A stretch of 31,941 bases of DNA from GW2011-AR15 sp964428335 (GTDB taxonomy: Archaea > Nanobdellota > Nanobdellia > Woesearchaeales > GW2011-AR15): NCBI GenBank assembly GCA_964428335.1, contig CAYRXW010000014.1, positions 1 to 31,941 of the forward strand, read 5' to 3'. Made by a program: the position numbers and the translations under genes. Shown piece after piece: positions 6,991 to 14,772 of this stretch. The notes below the pieces were generated by a model, which worked only from the letters and a program-made list of their open reading frames with translations, had not been told where the DNA came from and did not search any database. Every line of letters begins with the position of its first letter. The stretch's first letter is position 1.

Positions 6991-7981
6991 TTTCTATTGA
7001 AAGGTCTATTTTTTCATTTAAATAGTTAATCCCTTCAAGAACCGGTGCGAAGTATCCCTTGATCATTATTTTCTGAGCTTTAGCCCTGTCTAATCCACGG
7101 GCCATCAAATAAAATATCTCTTCTTCATCTGGTTTTCCTAATGTTGCGCCGTGGCTTGCCTTAACATCGTTTGCATCAATCTCAAGGCTGGGAATGGAAT
7201 ATGATCTTGCATCTTCGCTTAATAACAAGGAATGATCAGAGAGATATGAATTTGTCTGTTGCGCAGCTTTTAAAATCTTAATCATGCCCCTGAATACGGA
7301 TTTGGACCTGTCTTTTAATGCGCCTTTTACAAGAATATTTCCTAATGTACCTTGTTCTTCATGGTTAAGGTTTGTTGTGAAATCAAATTTCTGCTCATCT
7401 TTTGAAAAAAATATCCCTTTCATTACAGCTTCAGAGCCTTTTTTTAGATGTGCATCTATTTTTATCCTTGAAAACATACCACCAAACTGGGAGAAGAAAA
7501 ACATTGCCTTTGAGTCATTCTCTAAAAATGCTGTCCAGTTTGCAACACTTTTTACTTTATCATTCCATTCCTGATAGTTGTGGAAATTCAGTTTAGAATT
7601 CTTTCCAAGGTAGATTTCAACAGACGAATTCCTGAAAATTTCAAAGGTTCCTTTTTCGTGCTCTTCAACATAGTCAAGTTCAGAATTTTCCTCAAGAACA
7701 ATCACAGTTTTCTGAATTACGCTTCCTTTTTTTATTGAAGAAAAAATATTCTTTGCAAAAGCCTTCTCGTTTTTTTTAACTTTTATCAGAACACCATGAG
7801 TCCAAAGCTCATCATTTACCTCAGTGAACGAATCAACGTAGCTTCTTTTTATCCTACTGTAATCGCTTTTCTCAAGTTTTTTGAAAATCAATCCGTCCTT
7901 TGTCTCAAAATCTATCTTTTCATCAACCAATCCTAAGCTTTTGTCATACTCAAGCTCAGAATACTTCCAGGCTTCAATCAT
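6983..7981 (-). CDS. sufD: SufD, SufBCD complex subunit
   Basis: 332 residues with the beta-helix core of the SufB/SufD family. The C-terminal part reads RSYSIPSLEIDANDVKASHG, then FYLMARGLDRAKAQ, the standard family signature; the histidine in KASHGAT is the conserved one at the SufB-SufD interface. The N-terminal third is divergent, as is usual for SufD. It is shorter than bacterial SufD (about 420 residues). It overlaps sufB by 4 bases and sufS by 8 bases, in the classical sufCBDSU order. Confidence 0.93.
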   Translation of the reverse strand: MIEAWKYSELEYDKSLGLVDEKIDFETKDGLIFKKLEKSDYSRIKRSYVDSFTEVNDELWTHGVLIKVKKNEKAFAKNIFSSIKKGSVIQKTVIVLEENSELDYVEEHEKGTFEIFRNSSVEIYLGKNSKLNFHNYQEWNDKVKSVANWTAFLENDSKAMFFFSQFGGMFSRIKIDAHLKKGSEAVMKGIFFSKDEQKFDFTTNLNHEEQGTLGNILVKGALKDRSKSVFRGMIKILKAAQQTNSYLSDHSLLLSEDARSYSIPSLEIDANDVKASHGATLGKPDEEEIFYLMARGLDRAKAQKIMIKGYFAPVLEGINYLNEKIDLSIENV

Positions 7982-9375
7982 CCTACACTCCCTTCCATAT
8001 TAAGCTCTATCAGCCTGTTTAATTCGATTGCATATTCCATTGGAAGCTCGCGGACAAAAGCGTCCATAAAACCACGCACTATCATTGCCAAGGCCTGTTC
8101 TTCTGAAAACCCCCTGCTCATCAGGTAAAATAGCTGCTCTTCTGAAACCCTGCCAACAGAGGCTTCGTGGCCTATTGATACATCGCTTTCCTCAATTTCC
8201 ATATAAGGGACAGTATCTGAAGCAGAGTGCTCATCTAAAATCAAAGCGTCGCAGGAGACATTGGATTTTACATTCTTGCAGCCTTTTGCAACCTTTAAGA
8301 GTCCTCTGTAAGTTGTCCTTCCGCCGTCTTTTGAGACAGATTTTGACAGGATCTGAGAAGTCGTATTTGGCGCCATATGCACAATCTTTGCTCCAGCATC
8401 CTGTAATTGTCCTTTTCCTGCAAAAGCTACAGAAATAACCTCTCCATGCGACCTTTCACCCATGAGATAGATTGCAGGGTATTTCATAGTTATCTTGCTG
8501 CCAAGGTTTCCATCAATCCATTCTACCCTTGCACCGGCATATGCGAACGCCCTTTTTGTTACAAGATTATAGACGTTTGTTGACCAGTTCTGGATTGTTG
8601 TATATCTTATTGTCGCATTTTCCATAGCTACAAGTTCAACAACAGCAGAATGCAGGGAATCTGTTGTATATACTGGAGCAGTGCATCCTTCTACATAATG
8701 CACATAAGCACCTTTATCAGCAATTATCAGAGTCCTTTCAAACTGCCCGATGTTCTTTGCATTTATTCTGAAATATGCCTGAAGCGGCAGGTCAATCCTT
8801 ACATTTGGAGGAACATAGATGAATGATCCACCAGACCATGTTGCAGTATTTAGAGATGCAAATTTATTATCGTTTATTGGAATTACTTTTCCAAACCATT
8901 TCTTTACGATTTCAGGATGCTCCCTAAGGCCACCATCCATATCTAAGAAAACAACACCTTTGTCCTGCAGCGTCTTTTGAAGGCTGTGATAGACAACCTC
9001 TGATTCATATTGTGCGCCAACGCCAGCCAGGAATTTCTTTTCTGCTTCCGGAATTCCAAGCCTATCAAATGTTTTTCTTATCCCTTCAGGCACATCGTTC
9101 CAGTCTTTTGCCTGTTCTCCTTCTGGTTTTCCATAATAATAAATCTCATCAAATTTTATCTGCGAAAGGTTAGCACCCCATGTAGGCATCTTTTTTTCTT
9201 TGAAATGCTTAAATGACTTAAGCCTTATATCAAGCATCCATTCAGGCTCTTTTTTCATCTTCGAAATCTGCCTGATGATATCTTCATTTATCCCTTTCTC
9301 TGTCTTGAAAGAGAATTTCTCAGGATCTGAGAAACCATACTTATATTCAGAAACTATATCCCTTGCTTCATCCAT
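7978..9375 (-). CDS. sufB: SufB, Fe-S assembly scaffold subunit
   Basis: 465 residues, the full usual length. Together with SufC and SufD it forms the ATP-driven scaffold on which Fe-S clusters are built. Strongly conserved stretches include WSGGSFIYVPPNVRIDLPLQ, EGCTAPVYTTDSLHSAVVEL, TIQNWSTNVYNLVTKRA and SDTVPYMEIEESDVSIGHEA. The cysteine in NVSCDALILDE lies where the family's essential core cysteine is found. It starts 2 bases before the end of the intergenic spacer after sufC and overlaps sufD by 4 bases, so tight coupling is expected. Confidence 0.97.
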   Translation of the reverse strand: MDEARDIVSEYKYGFSDPEKFSFKTEKGINEDIIRQISKMKKEPEWMLDIRLKSFKHFKEKKMPTWGANLSQIKFDEIYYYGKPEGEQAKDWNDVPEGIRKTFDRLGIPEAEKKFLAGVGAQYESEVVYHSLQKTLQDKGVVFLDMDGGLREHPEIVKKWFGKVIPINDNKFASLNTATWSGGSFIYVPPNVRIDLPLQAYFRINAKNIGQFERTLIIADKGAYVHYVEGCTAPVYTTDSLHSAVVELVAMENATIRYTTIQNWSTNVYNLVTKRAFAYAGARVEWIDGNLGSKITMKYPAIYLMGERSHGEVISVAFAGKGQLQDAGAKIVHMAPNTTSQILSKSVSKDGGRTTYRGLLKVAKGCKNVKSNVSCDALILDEHSASDTVPYMEIEESDVSIGHEASVGRVSEEQLFYLMSRGFSEEQALAMIVRGFMDAFVRELPMEYAIELNRLIELNMEGSVG

Positions 9376-9376
9376 T

Positions 9377-10096
9377 TTATTTCATATACCCTTTTTCTTC
9401 GATTTCCATGGCAAGCTCAAACCCTGCTGATTTTACGATCTTTCCGGCAGTCAGTATATGCACAAAATCCGGCTTTATATGGTGTAGTATCCTCTGATAG
9501 TGCGTGATTATTATTACGCCAAGGGAAGGACCGACAAGCTTTTTTAGCCCTTCAGCAACAATCCTCAGTGCATCAACATCAAGTCCAGAATCTGTTTCAT
9601 CAAGTATTGCATATTTAGGGTTTAAAACAGCAAGCTGAAGTATTTCTGCCCTTTTTTTTTCTCCACCTGAAAAACCAACGTTAACGTGCCTTTTTGCAAA
9701 ATCTTTATCCATCTTTAGAAGCTCCATCTTTTCATGCAGAAGCTTCATGAACTCCATGACGTTGGGTTTCTTCCCGGATACTTCGCCATATGCTGTCCTA
9801 AGAAAATTTGCCATTGTGACCCCTGGAATTTCATACGGATATTGGAAAGAGAGGAAGATGCCGCTTTTTGCTCTTTCATCAACTTCCATCTCCAAGACGT
9901 TCTTGCCATCGACAGTTATTGAGCCTTTTGTCACTTCATATTTTGGGTGTCCCATTATGGTATAAGATAGAGTGCTTTTTCCGGAACCATTAGGGCCCAT
10001 TATCGCATGTATCTCTCCTGGCTTCACTTTTAGGTCTATCCCTTTTAGGATTTCCTTTCCGTCTATATTTACGTGTATGTCCTTAATCTCAAGCAT
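9377..10096 (-). CDS. sufC: SufC, ABC-type ATPase of the SUF complex
   Basis: 239 residues. Walker A GPNGSGKST, ABC signature FSGGEKKRAE and Walker B AILDETDSGLD are all present. SufC drives the conformational change of SufB-SufD during cluster assembly. Two starts are possible. GTG at 10105 overlaps the regulator's stop codon, whereas ATG at 10096 begins MLEIKDIHV and has GGTGAG (10101-10106) about five bases before it. I chose the ATG, because the GTG is part of that SD sequence. It directly follows the regulator gene with the SD inside that gene's end. Confidence 0.95.
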   Translation of the reverse strand: MLEIKDIHVNIDGKEILKGIDLKVKPGEIHAIMGPNGSGKSTLSYTIMGHPKYEVTKGSITVDGKNVLEMEVDERAKSGIFLSFQYPYEIPGVTMANFLRTAYGEVSGKKPNVMEFMKLLHEKMELLKMDKDFAKRHVNVGFSGGEKKRAEILQLAVLNPKYAILDETDSGLDVDALRIVAEGLKKLVGPSLGVIIITHYQRILHHIKPDFVHILTAGKIVKSAGFELAMEIEEKGYMK

Positions 10097-10101
10097 AAAA
10101 C

Positions 10102-10452
10102 TCACCTATAGCATATCTGGCATTTATCATCGGTATTTGTATGCTCATGGCACACTTCACAAATGAATTTTGATTTTTTTACCAATTTCATTATCTTTTG
10201 CAGCTCTTCCATAAAATTGCTTCCTTTTGAGACAAGGGTTGCAGATTCTTTTATCTGAGAATTTATTATCTTGCCGAATTCAATGCTTTCTCCTCTTTTA
10301 TTATTAAGATACTGGCTAACAGCAGGCTCAGTTATCCCCATTATCTTTGCAATGTCTTTCTGCTTTAATCCATAGCTCTTGAGGTGTATTACAAACTGCC
10401 TTCTTACCGCAGGAAGTATCAGCCAGACTTCTATTTCTTGTGGTGTTTCCAT
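10102..10452 (-). CDS. XRE-type HTH regulator with C-terminal Cys4 site, probable SUF operon regulator
   Basis: 116 residues. Residues 29-50 form a helix-turn-helix (LKQKDIAKIMGITEPAVSQY). The tail has C98-x2-C101 and C111-x2-C114 with two nearby histidines (H102, H104). That could be a zinc ribbon or a metal or Fe-S sensor. It belongs to the archaeal XRE-type regulators with a zinc-ribbon-like tail (COG2522-like, from memory). It is the first gene of the SUF operon, and a perfect 14-base palindrome lies between its TATA box and start. The simplest inference is an autoregulator that links SUF expression to Fe-S, iron or redox state. It is not related to bacterial IscR or SufR by anything I can see. 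Confidence 0.82.
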   Translation of the reverse strand: METPQEIEVWLILPAVRRQFVIHLKSYGLKQKDIAKIMGITEPAVSQYLNNKRGESIEFGKIINSQIKESATLVSKGSNFMEELQKIMKLVKKSKFICEVCHEHTNTDDKCQICYR

Positions 10453-10458
10453 AAAAAG

Positions 10459-10484
10459 TTAACAATTGTTAATTCTTTTTAAAT
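10459..10484 (-). promoter_or_regulatory. SUF operon promoter with palindromic operator candidate
   Basis: TTAACAATTGTTAA (10459-10472) is a perfect 14-base palindrome. A TATA box lies at 10476-10484 (CATTTAAAA on the minus strand, centred 28 bases before the ATG at 10452). The palindrome therefore sits between TATA box and the expected transcription start, the classical place for an archaeal repressor site. The half-site TTGTTAA recurs at 10504-10510 next to the TATA box of the divergent CBS gene. Confidence 0.6.
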
Positions 10485-10503
10485 GTTTTGAAACTTTACT
10501 TAT

Positions 10504-10524
10504 TTGTTAACTTTTATATATAAC
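10504..10524 (+). promoter_or_regulatory. Promoter of the CBS-domain gene with second operator half-site
   Basis: A TATA box (TTTTATATATAAC, 10512-10524) predicts transcription starting near 10543, shortly before the GGTGG ribosome-binding site (10544-10548) and ATG 10555. TTGTTAA at 10504-10510 matches half of the palindrome in the facing SUF promoter, 38 bases away, and abuts this TATA box at the BRE position. Confidence 0.5.
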
Positions 10525-10554
10525 AGAATAATACTATTTTTTGGGTGGTTGACG

Positions 10555-11001
10555 ATGCCTTTTGTGAAAAGAGCATATGATATAGCAAGAAAGAAAGTAT
10601 TTTTTTGCAATTCAAAGGATTACATCTCTGAAGTTTCTGAGAAGCTTCATGAACATAATGTCGGGTCAATTCTAGTCAAGGAAAACGAAAAGATTATTGG
10701 GATAATCACAGTAAATGATATCCTTAGGCAGATAAGCAAAAAAAAGTTCAATTATGAACTTAGGGCAAATGATATAATGTCTTCGCCTGTTGTCATGGCA
10801 CATAAGGATCTGGAAATTGATGATCTAGTTGAGGAATTCAACAAGCATAAAAAAGTGTCAAGGCTTGTTTTGGTAGATGATAAAGATCGGGTTGTCGGGA
10901 TTGTAAGGGATATTGCAGTCTTCAAATATCTATCATTCTACAAATATGATGAGGATGTAAAAAACAGCTTTGCCAGGGACTATCTGCATAATCTATATTA
11001 A
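10555..11001 (+). CDS. Tandem CBS-domain protein
   Basis: 148 residues from ATG 10555, which has GGTGG six bases upstream. An in-frame TTG at 10504 lies in the promoter and is unlikely to be used. Two CBS motifs are visible: residues about 8-63 (SEKLHEHNVGSILVKENEKI then GIITVNDILR) and 72-133 (VSRLVLVDDKDRVVGIVRDI). Such stand-alone pairs bind adenosine nucleotides and act as energy or ligand sensors. There is no fused catalytic domain. It is divergent from the SUF operon and may share its regulation. The 3' end overlaps the surface-protein gene by 9 bases, stop over stop. Confidence 0.9.
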   Translation: MPFVKRAYDIARKKVFFCNSKDYISEVSEKLHEHNVGSILVKENEKIIGIITVNDILRQISKKKFNYELRANDIMSSPVVMAHKDLEIDDLVEEFNKHKKVSRLVLVDDKDRVVGIVRDIAVFKYLSFYKYDEDVKNSFARDYLHNLY

Positions 11002-12747
11002 TTTTTTATAGACTATGTATCCCAGAGCCAGCAGAAGAGGTATTACCATATAAGGAAGATAAGTCACAGGCTTTTCTTTTTCATATATAACGTTTCCTGT
11101 AATAAGGTTACTTCCGGATATATTTTCAGAAATGTTTTCAGCAGCAATTTCAGGAACGTATGATTCTTTTTCTTCTTCTGTCCCGGTTGACTTTAGTATA
11201 AGATCTTCAGTAAATTCATGCGGTGTTTTCCTGTCATCCCTTTCTATTTTTACTTTCAGCTTCATATCGGTTTTTGAACTGTCTTCCAAGATATTTTCAA
11301 GTGAAATCTCTTTTTCCTCTTTTGGCTTTAATGAAAATTTTATGATGTTCTTTTCCCTTTCACCTGACAAGGAAACAGGACCGCTATAGATGTAGCTGTG
11401 TATTGTATAATTATGCGCTTTTGTGTCAGCATTATATATTTTTATTTTTGCTTTTGATTCTTTTTCTATCTCTTTTGTGAATTCTAATAACTCATATTCT
11501 TCTTTTTCAACGCTTAATTTGAGGGATGCAGAGCTTGGGCCACTTGAACTTCCTCCAGAACTGGATGATGATTTTTTTATGGAAGAACTTTGGCATGCCA
11601 ATGCTGAAACCTCAATCTCTTCTCGTGCTTCTGTGTCAAGACCTTCAATCACAACATCATATTTTCCGGAAACTCCGCATTTATCTTTCATCTTTATCGG
11701 GATTGATAATTCAATCTCTTCATTCTTGCTTAATATGTTTAAGCTAGTAACTTCGCTTTCAACACTGTCTTTTTCCACAAATACCTTTACAGCAGTTTTT
11801 CTGCTGCTTCCCTTGTCTATGCGGAATTCGACTTCAAAGAGGTCTCCAAAAGATATTTCATCAGGTATATTAGTTATCTCGATCTTTGTCTCGCTGTTTT
11901 TTGTCTCGTTTCCCCTTACAGTAATCAGTTTTGACGCCAGGTTATTTCCCAGATTGTTGCAGCTTGTGTTTAATTCTGCAAACAGCAGAAAACTTTTTTC
12001 ACTGCCTTCAAAAGAAGGAGTATATGTTTTCTGGGAGGTTGTATTTGATTCTTTTTTCTCATTCACTATCTTACCAAAAAGATCCTCAACCCAGTATACT
12101 TTTGGATATTTCCCGCCAACAATAATATGATTTATCTTTACACTTTCACCTTTTTCATAAAGCACTTTATCTGTTTGAATGCTTATGTTTATGCTGCAGT
12201 TTTCAAGTGTTTGATTTACTGTTATTTCTGAGCAGTTTTCACAAGTTTCGTTTATTTCATTTTGAACATCTTCAGATGTGTTTGCAGCAATCAGAGTATA
12301 ATTATAGCCAGGTGTTGGCGTAGTTTCCTGCCATGAATTATTGATTAGGATTATTGAGTTCCCAGAAGCTACTGTTTTTTGATATGATATGTTTACGTAA
12401 GTTACCAGGTTTTTTGTAATTGCGATTTTATCATTAGTGTTTCCAAGCGTGTTTCCTATTGTAACATCATCAACACAGAATCTTATCCCAGAATAATTTA
12501 ATGTTGAATCCTGGTCAAGAATCAGGAAATATGAATTTTGCGGTACTATATAATTGCAGCTTCCACCGCAGCAGATTAGTTGGTCAGTATGCAGGTTGTC
12601 AATTAACTCATATCCTGAAAAATTTATCTCGCTTCCTGTGTAAAACTCAATCCATTCATTGCCGTCACTTGGATTATGCATTATCTCTGTGATATCAAAT
12701 GCAACACCGAACGGGATAAGAAAAAATACTAAAAGCCACCTCTTCAT
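10993..12747 (-). CDS. Secreted/anchored surface protein with lamin-tail domain
   Basis: 584 residues. N-terminal signal peptide (1-16, MKRWLLVFFLIPFGVA). Residues 17-150 form a lamin-tail domain (ITEIMHNPSDGNEWIEFY, closing with ETTPTPGYNYT). Many N-x-S/T sequons suggest glycosylation. Beta-rich domains fill about 180-385. A Ser-rich linker lies at 386-408, then another beta domain. A motif ITGNV (549-553) precedes a C-terminal membrane helix (about 563-580) and a short basic tail (KKLI). It is probably displayed outside the cell, anchored by that helix. Function unknown; lamin-tail domains occur in surface and nuclease-linked proteins. TATA box about 28 bases before the ATG, probably leaderless. 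Confidence 0.82.
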   Translation of the reverse strand: MKRWLLVFFLIPFGVAFDITEIMHNPSDGNEWIEFYTGSEINFSGYELIDNLHTDQLICCGGSCNYIVPQNSYFLILDQDSTLNYSGIRFCVDDVTIGNTLGNTNDKIAITKNLVTYVNISYQKTVASGNSIILINNSWQETTPTPGYNYTLIAANTSEDVQNEINETCENCSEITVNQTLENCSINISIQTDKVLYEKGESVKINHIIVGGKYPKVYWVEDLFGKIVNEKKESNTTSQKTYTPSFEGSEKSFLLFAELNTSCNNLGNNLASKLITVRGNETKNSETKIEITNIPDEISFGDLFEVEFRIDKGSSRKTAVKVFVEKDSVESEVTSLNILSKNEEIELSIPIKMKDKCGVSGKYDVVIEGLDTEAREEIEVSALACQSSSIKKSSSSSGGSSSGPSSASLKLSVEKEEYELLEFTKEIEKESKAKIKIYNADTKAHNYTIHSYIYSGPVSLSGEREKNIIKFSLKPKEEKEISLENILEDSSKTDMKLKVKIERDDRKTPHEFTEDLILKSTGTEEEKESYVPEIAAENISENISGSNLITGNVIYEKEKPVTYLPYMVIPLLLALGYIVYKKLI

Positions 12748-12770
12748 TTTTCTTTGTTAATAAATTGGGT

Positions 12771-12779
12771 TTTTAATAT
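12771..12779 (-). promoter_or_regulatory. TATA box of the surface-protein gene
   Basis: The minus strand reads AATATTAAAA, centred about 28 bases before the ATG at 12747. The 64-base gap to the HD gene is T-rich on the plus strand and holds nothing else I recognise. Confidence 0.4.
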
Positions 12780-12811
12780 TTTCTAAACCACTAAAAAGTA
12801 AAAAATAACAA

Positions 12812-13447
12812 TTAAAGGGTTTCCTGAAGCTCGTTGTTTTTTCCTATGTGGCCCTTATACACAGTTGTCTTTTTCTCTGTAATTAAATATACTGCTTTTG
12901 AAAATAATGCGCTTAGTTTAGGGTCTTTCAATTTCTTCTTTGCGATATATGCAACTGTCTTTGTAAGATCGTCAAAGTCTGCTGAAGGAGTATTGAATCC
13001 CTGGACAAATGCATCAAGTGTATCAACAAACTTTACAATCTGTGCTTCCAGGATTGTCGGGGTCTGGTAATCCTCAAAATATCCCTGCAGCTCTTGTTTA
13101 TTCCTGAAATTTCTGACAAGTATTTTGAATGCCTGATTTTCAACCTTATCAAAAACACCTCTTGCAAGGTCTTTTGCATATGTTCCTATGTCCCCAGTTA
13201 TTGTTTCTCCCATGTCATGAAGAAGTGCAATCTTTAATACACGGTCAGGATCAATTTCCCAGCCTTCTTCTTTTAATTCAGATGCTAACAGGTATGAAAA
13301 TACAGCTACTGTATATGAATGCGCAGCTACGCTATCTGCCTCGTTTCTTTTGAATCCAGAATATAAGAAGCCCTGTCTTGGCAGTTCTTTTGATACCTGA
13401 ATTGTCAGGAATAATTCCAATATCTCTGAAAGTTTTTTATCATTCAT
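12812..13447 (-). CDS. HD-domain phosphohydrolase (YfbR/HDDC2-like 5'-nucleotidase)
   Basis: 211 residues. Metal-binding residues of the HD superfamily are H43 (VAAHSYTVA), H77-D78 (ALLHDMGE) and D142 (VKFVDTLDA). The ETITGDI stretch after the HD pair is typical of the YfbR/HDDC2 (COG1896) group, whose members remove phosphate from deoxynucleoside monophosphates. It overlaps the nrdR gene by 8 bases. A dNMP-hydrolysing enzyme coupled to the ribonucleotide reductase repressor makes sense as a dNTP-pool control unit. Substrate is inferred from the family, not seen. Confidence 0.85.
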   Translation of the reverse strand: MNDKKLSEILELFLTIQVSKELPRQGFLYSGFKRNEADSVAAHSYTVAVFSYLLASELKEEGWEIDPDRVLKIALLHDMGETITGDIGTYAKDLARGVFDKVENQAFKILVRNFRNKQELQGYFEDYQTPTILEAQIVKFVDTLDAFVQGFNTPSADFDDLTKTVAYIAKKKLKDPKLSALFSKAVYLITEKKTTVYKGHIGKNNELQETL

Positions 13448-13898
13448 TTTTTTTCACCAATTTCTCTACTTCTTCATGAAGCTCTTCTATTTCCTTGAAA
13501 TCCTTATAGACAGAGGCAAATCTTATGTATGAGACCTTATCAAGCTTTTTTAATCTTGTCATGACCAATCTTCCGATATGCGAAGAAGGTATCTCGGTGC
13601 TTTCCTTGTTCCTAAGGATTGCCTCAATGTCATTCACCATCTTCTTTATCTCTTCTGTAGGTACAGGCCTTTTCTCGCACGCTTTTACAATGCCCCTTTC
13701 CAGCTTTAACTTGTCAAACTTCTCTCTTTTTCCGTCTTTTTTTACAATTATTATATCGACACTTTCAATCCTTTCATATGTCGTATATCTTTTTTCGCAG
13801 TTTAAACATTCTCTTCTTCTTCTTGTGACAAAATCATTCTCGCTTCCTCTTTTATCCACAACCTTGCTTTCAATGCTTTCGCAGTAAGGACATTTCAT
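13440..13898 (-). CDS. nrdR: NrdR-type transcriptional repressor of ribonucleotide reductase genes
   Basis: 152 residues, the normal length. The N-terminal zinc ribbon has C3/C6 (MKCPYC) and C31/C34 (RECLNC), with TRRRREC and KRYTTYERIE between and after, all diagnostic for NrdR. Residues about 49-139 form the ATP-cone (VKKDGKREKFDKLKLERGI onward) that senses ATP/dATP. NrdR is best known in bacteria, and archaeal copies are less common. I see no obvious pair of NrdR boxes upstream of the gene itself. Probably leaderless, with TATA about 28 bases upstream. Confidence 0.95.
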   Translation of the reverse strand: MKCPYCESIESKVVDKRGSENDFVTRRRRECLNCEKRYTTYERIESVDIIIVKKDGKREKFDKLKLERGIVKACEKRPVPTEEIKKMVNDIEAILRNKESTEIPSSHIGRLVMTRLKKLDKVSYIRFASVYKDFKEIEELHEEVEKLVKKNE

Positions 13899-13921
13899 GA
13901 TACTGGAAAAGAGATGGTGGG

Positions 13922-13930
13922 ATTAAAAGG
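13922..13930 (-). promoter_or_regulatory. TATA box of the nrdR-HD operon
   Basis: The minus strand reads CCTTTTAAT, centred about 28 bases before the nrdR ATG at 13898, consistent with a leaderless transcript. Confidence 0.4.
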
Positions 13931-13968
13931 TTTTGATTAAAAAAGAAAGGGTTACATTAAATTGATAC

Positions 13969-14772
13969 TTATCTTACTTCTAAACTCGCATAACTCACAC
14001 TATTCTTAAAATCTCCTAGGACATCCCCTGAAGTATAATAGTCTAATAATTCAACATCATACTTTGAATCTTCTATCATTGAAAGTAAAACTAGGATTCC
14101 CATGTAGCCGCAGATTGTTATATTTGTCTCATCAATATATTTCTTGAAGCCGTGATAATCTTTCTTCTGTATAAATTCTATTGCACCCATATCAAGCTTT
14201 TTCAGGTTGTTTTTTACATCTGCTGCAAAAGGCATGTAGCCATAACCAGGACCGTAGTGGGTGAAATCTGTGCTTATTATTATTGTGACATCTTCTTTGA
14301 AAAGAAACTTCAGTCTTTTTCCTGTAACAAAAGAATCTATATCTGTTCCTAATGATATAGGCACAAATGTGAAATCTTTTCTTATATGCTGTAAAAATGG
14401 AAGCTGGACTTCGATTGAATGTTCCTTGAAATGGCATTCCTCCCTGACAACAAGGCCGGATTTTAAAAGTATTTTTTCAGCTAATTTTTCATCAATTTTT
14501 ACTTCTCCAAGAGGTGTTTTCCATGTTTCCATCGAAATCCCGCTAAAGCTGCCATAATGGTTCGGACCGAATATTACAAATCTATTTCCTGTTATCCTTG
14601 AATATGCTTTTGCAGCGCATTTTCCTGAGAAAAAATATCCGGCATGAGGAACTATTATTGCTTTTGCTTTTTCATATTTTTTTCCTTCTCTACCAAAACA
14701 ACCATCTATTTGAAAAATTAATTTTTCCTTATCATTTTCATAAAATTTTCCATTCACAACAGGAGTTCTCAT
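13969..14772 (-). CDS. MEMO1 family protein
   Basis: 267 residues, the standard length. Conserved metal-site residues H43 (VPHAGY), H72 (GPNHYG), H172 (STDFTHYG) and C221 (ITICGY) match the iron/copper-binding site of human MEMO1, which is related to class III extradiol dioxygenases. EHSIEVQLPFL (117-127) is the other hallmark. The cellular role in archaea is unsettled, and a dioxygenase activity has not been shown for most members. The start overlaps the GT9 stop by 4 bases (ATGA), so it is cotranscribed with glycosyltransferases. No AMMECR1 or radical-SAM partner is seen here. Confidence 0.93.
   Translation of the reverse strand: MRTPVVNGKFYENDKEKLIFQIDGCFGREGKKYEKAKAIIVPHAGYFFSGKCAAKAYSRITGNRFVIFGPNHYGSFSGISMETWKTPLGEVKIDEKLAEKILLKSGLVVREECHFKEHSIEVQLPFLQHIRKDFTFVPISLGTDIDSFVTGKRLKFLFKEDVTIIISTDFTHYGPGYGYMPFAADVKNNLKKLDMGAIEFIQKKDYHGFKKYIDETNITICGYMGILVLLSMIEDSKYDVELLDYYTSGDVLGDFKNSVSYASLEVR

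Noticed and set aside
10504..10554. TTG start extending the CBS protein by 17 residues
   Set aside because: The stretch contains the TATA box and the expected transcript start; ATG 10555 has a good GGTGG site.
11423..12130. Long open frame of 235 codons on the plus strand
   Set aside because: It lies fully inside the surface-protein gene on the other strand. The translation is Ser/Phe-rich, without domains or promoter, and is a shadow of AT-rich coding sequence.
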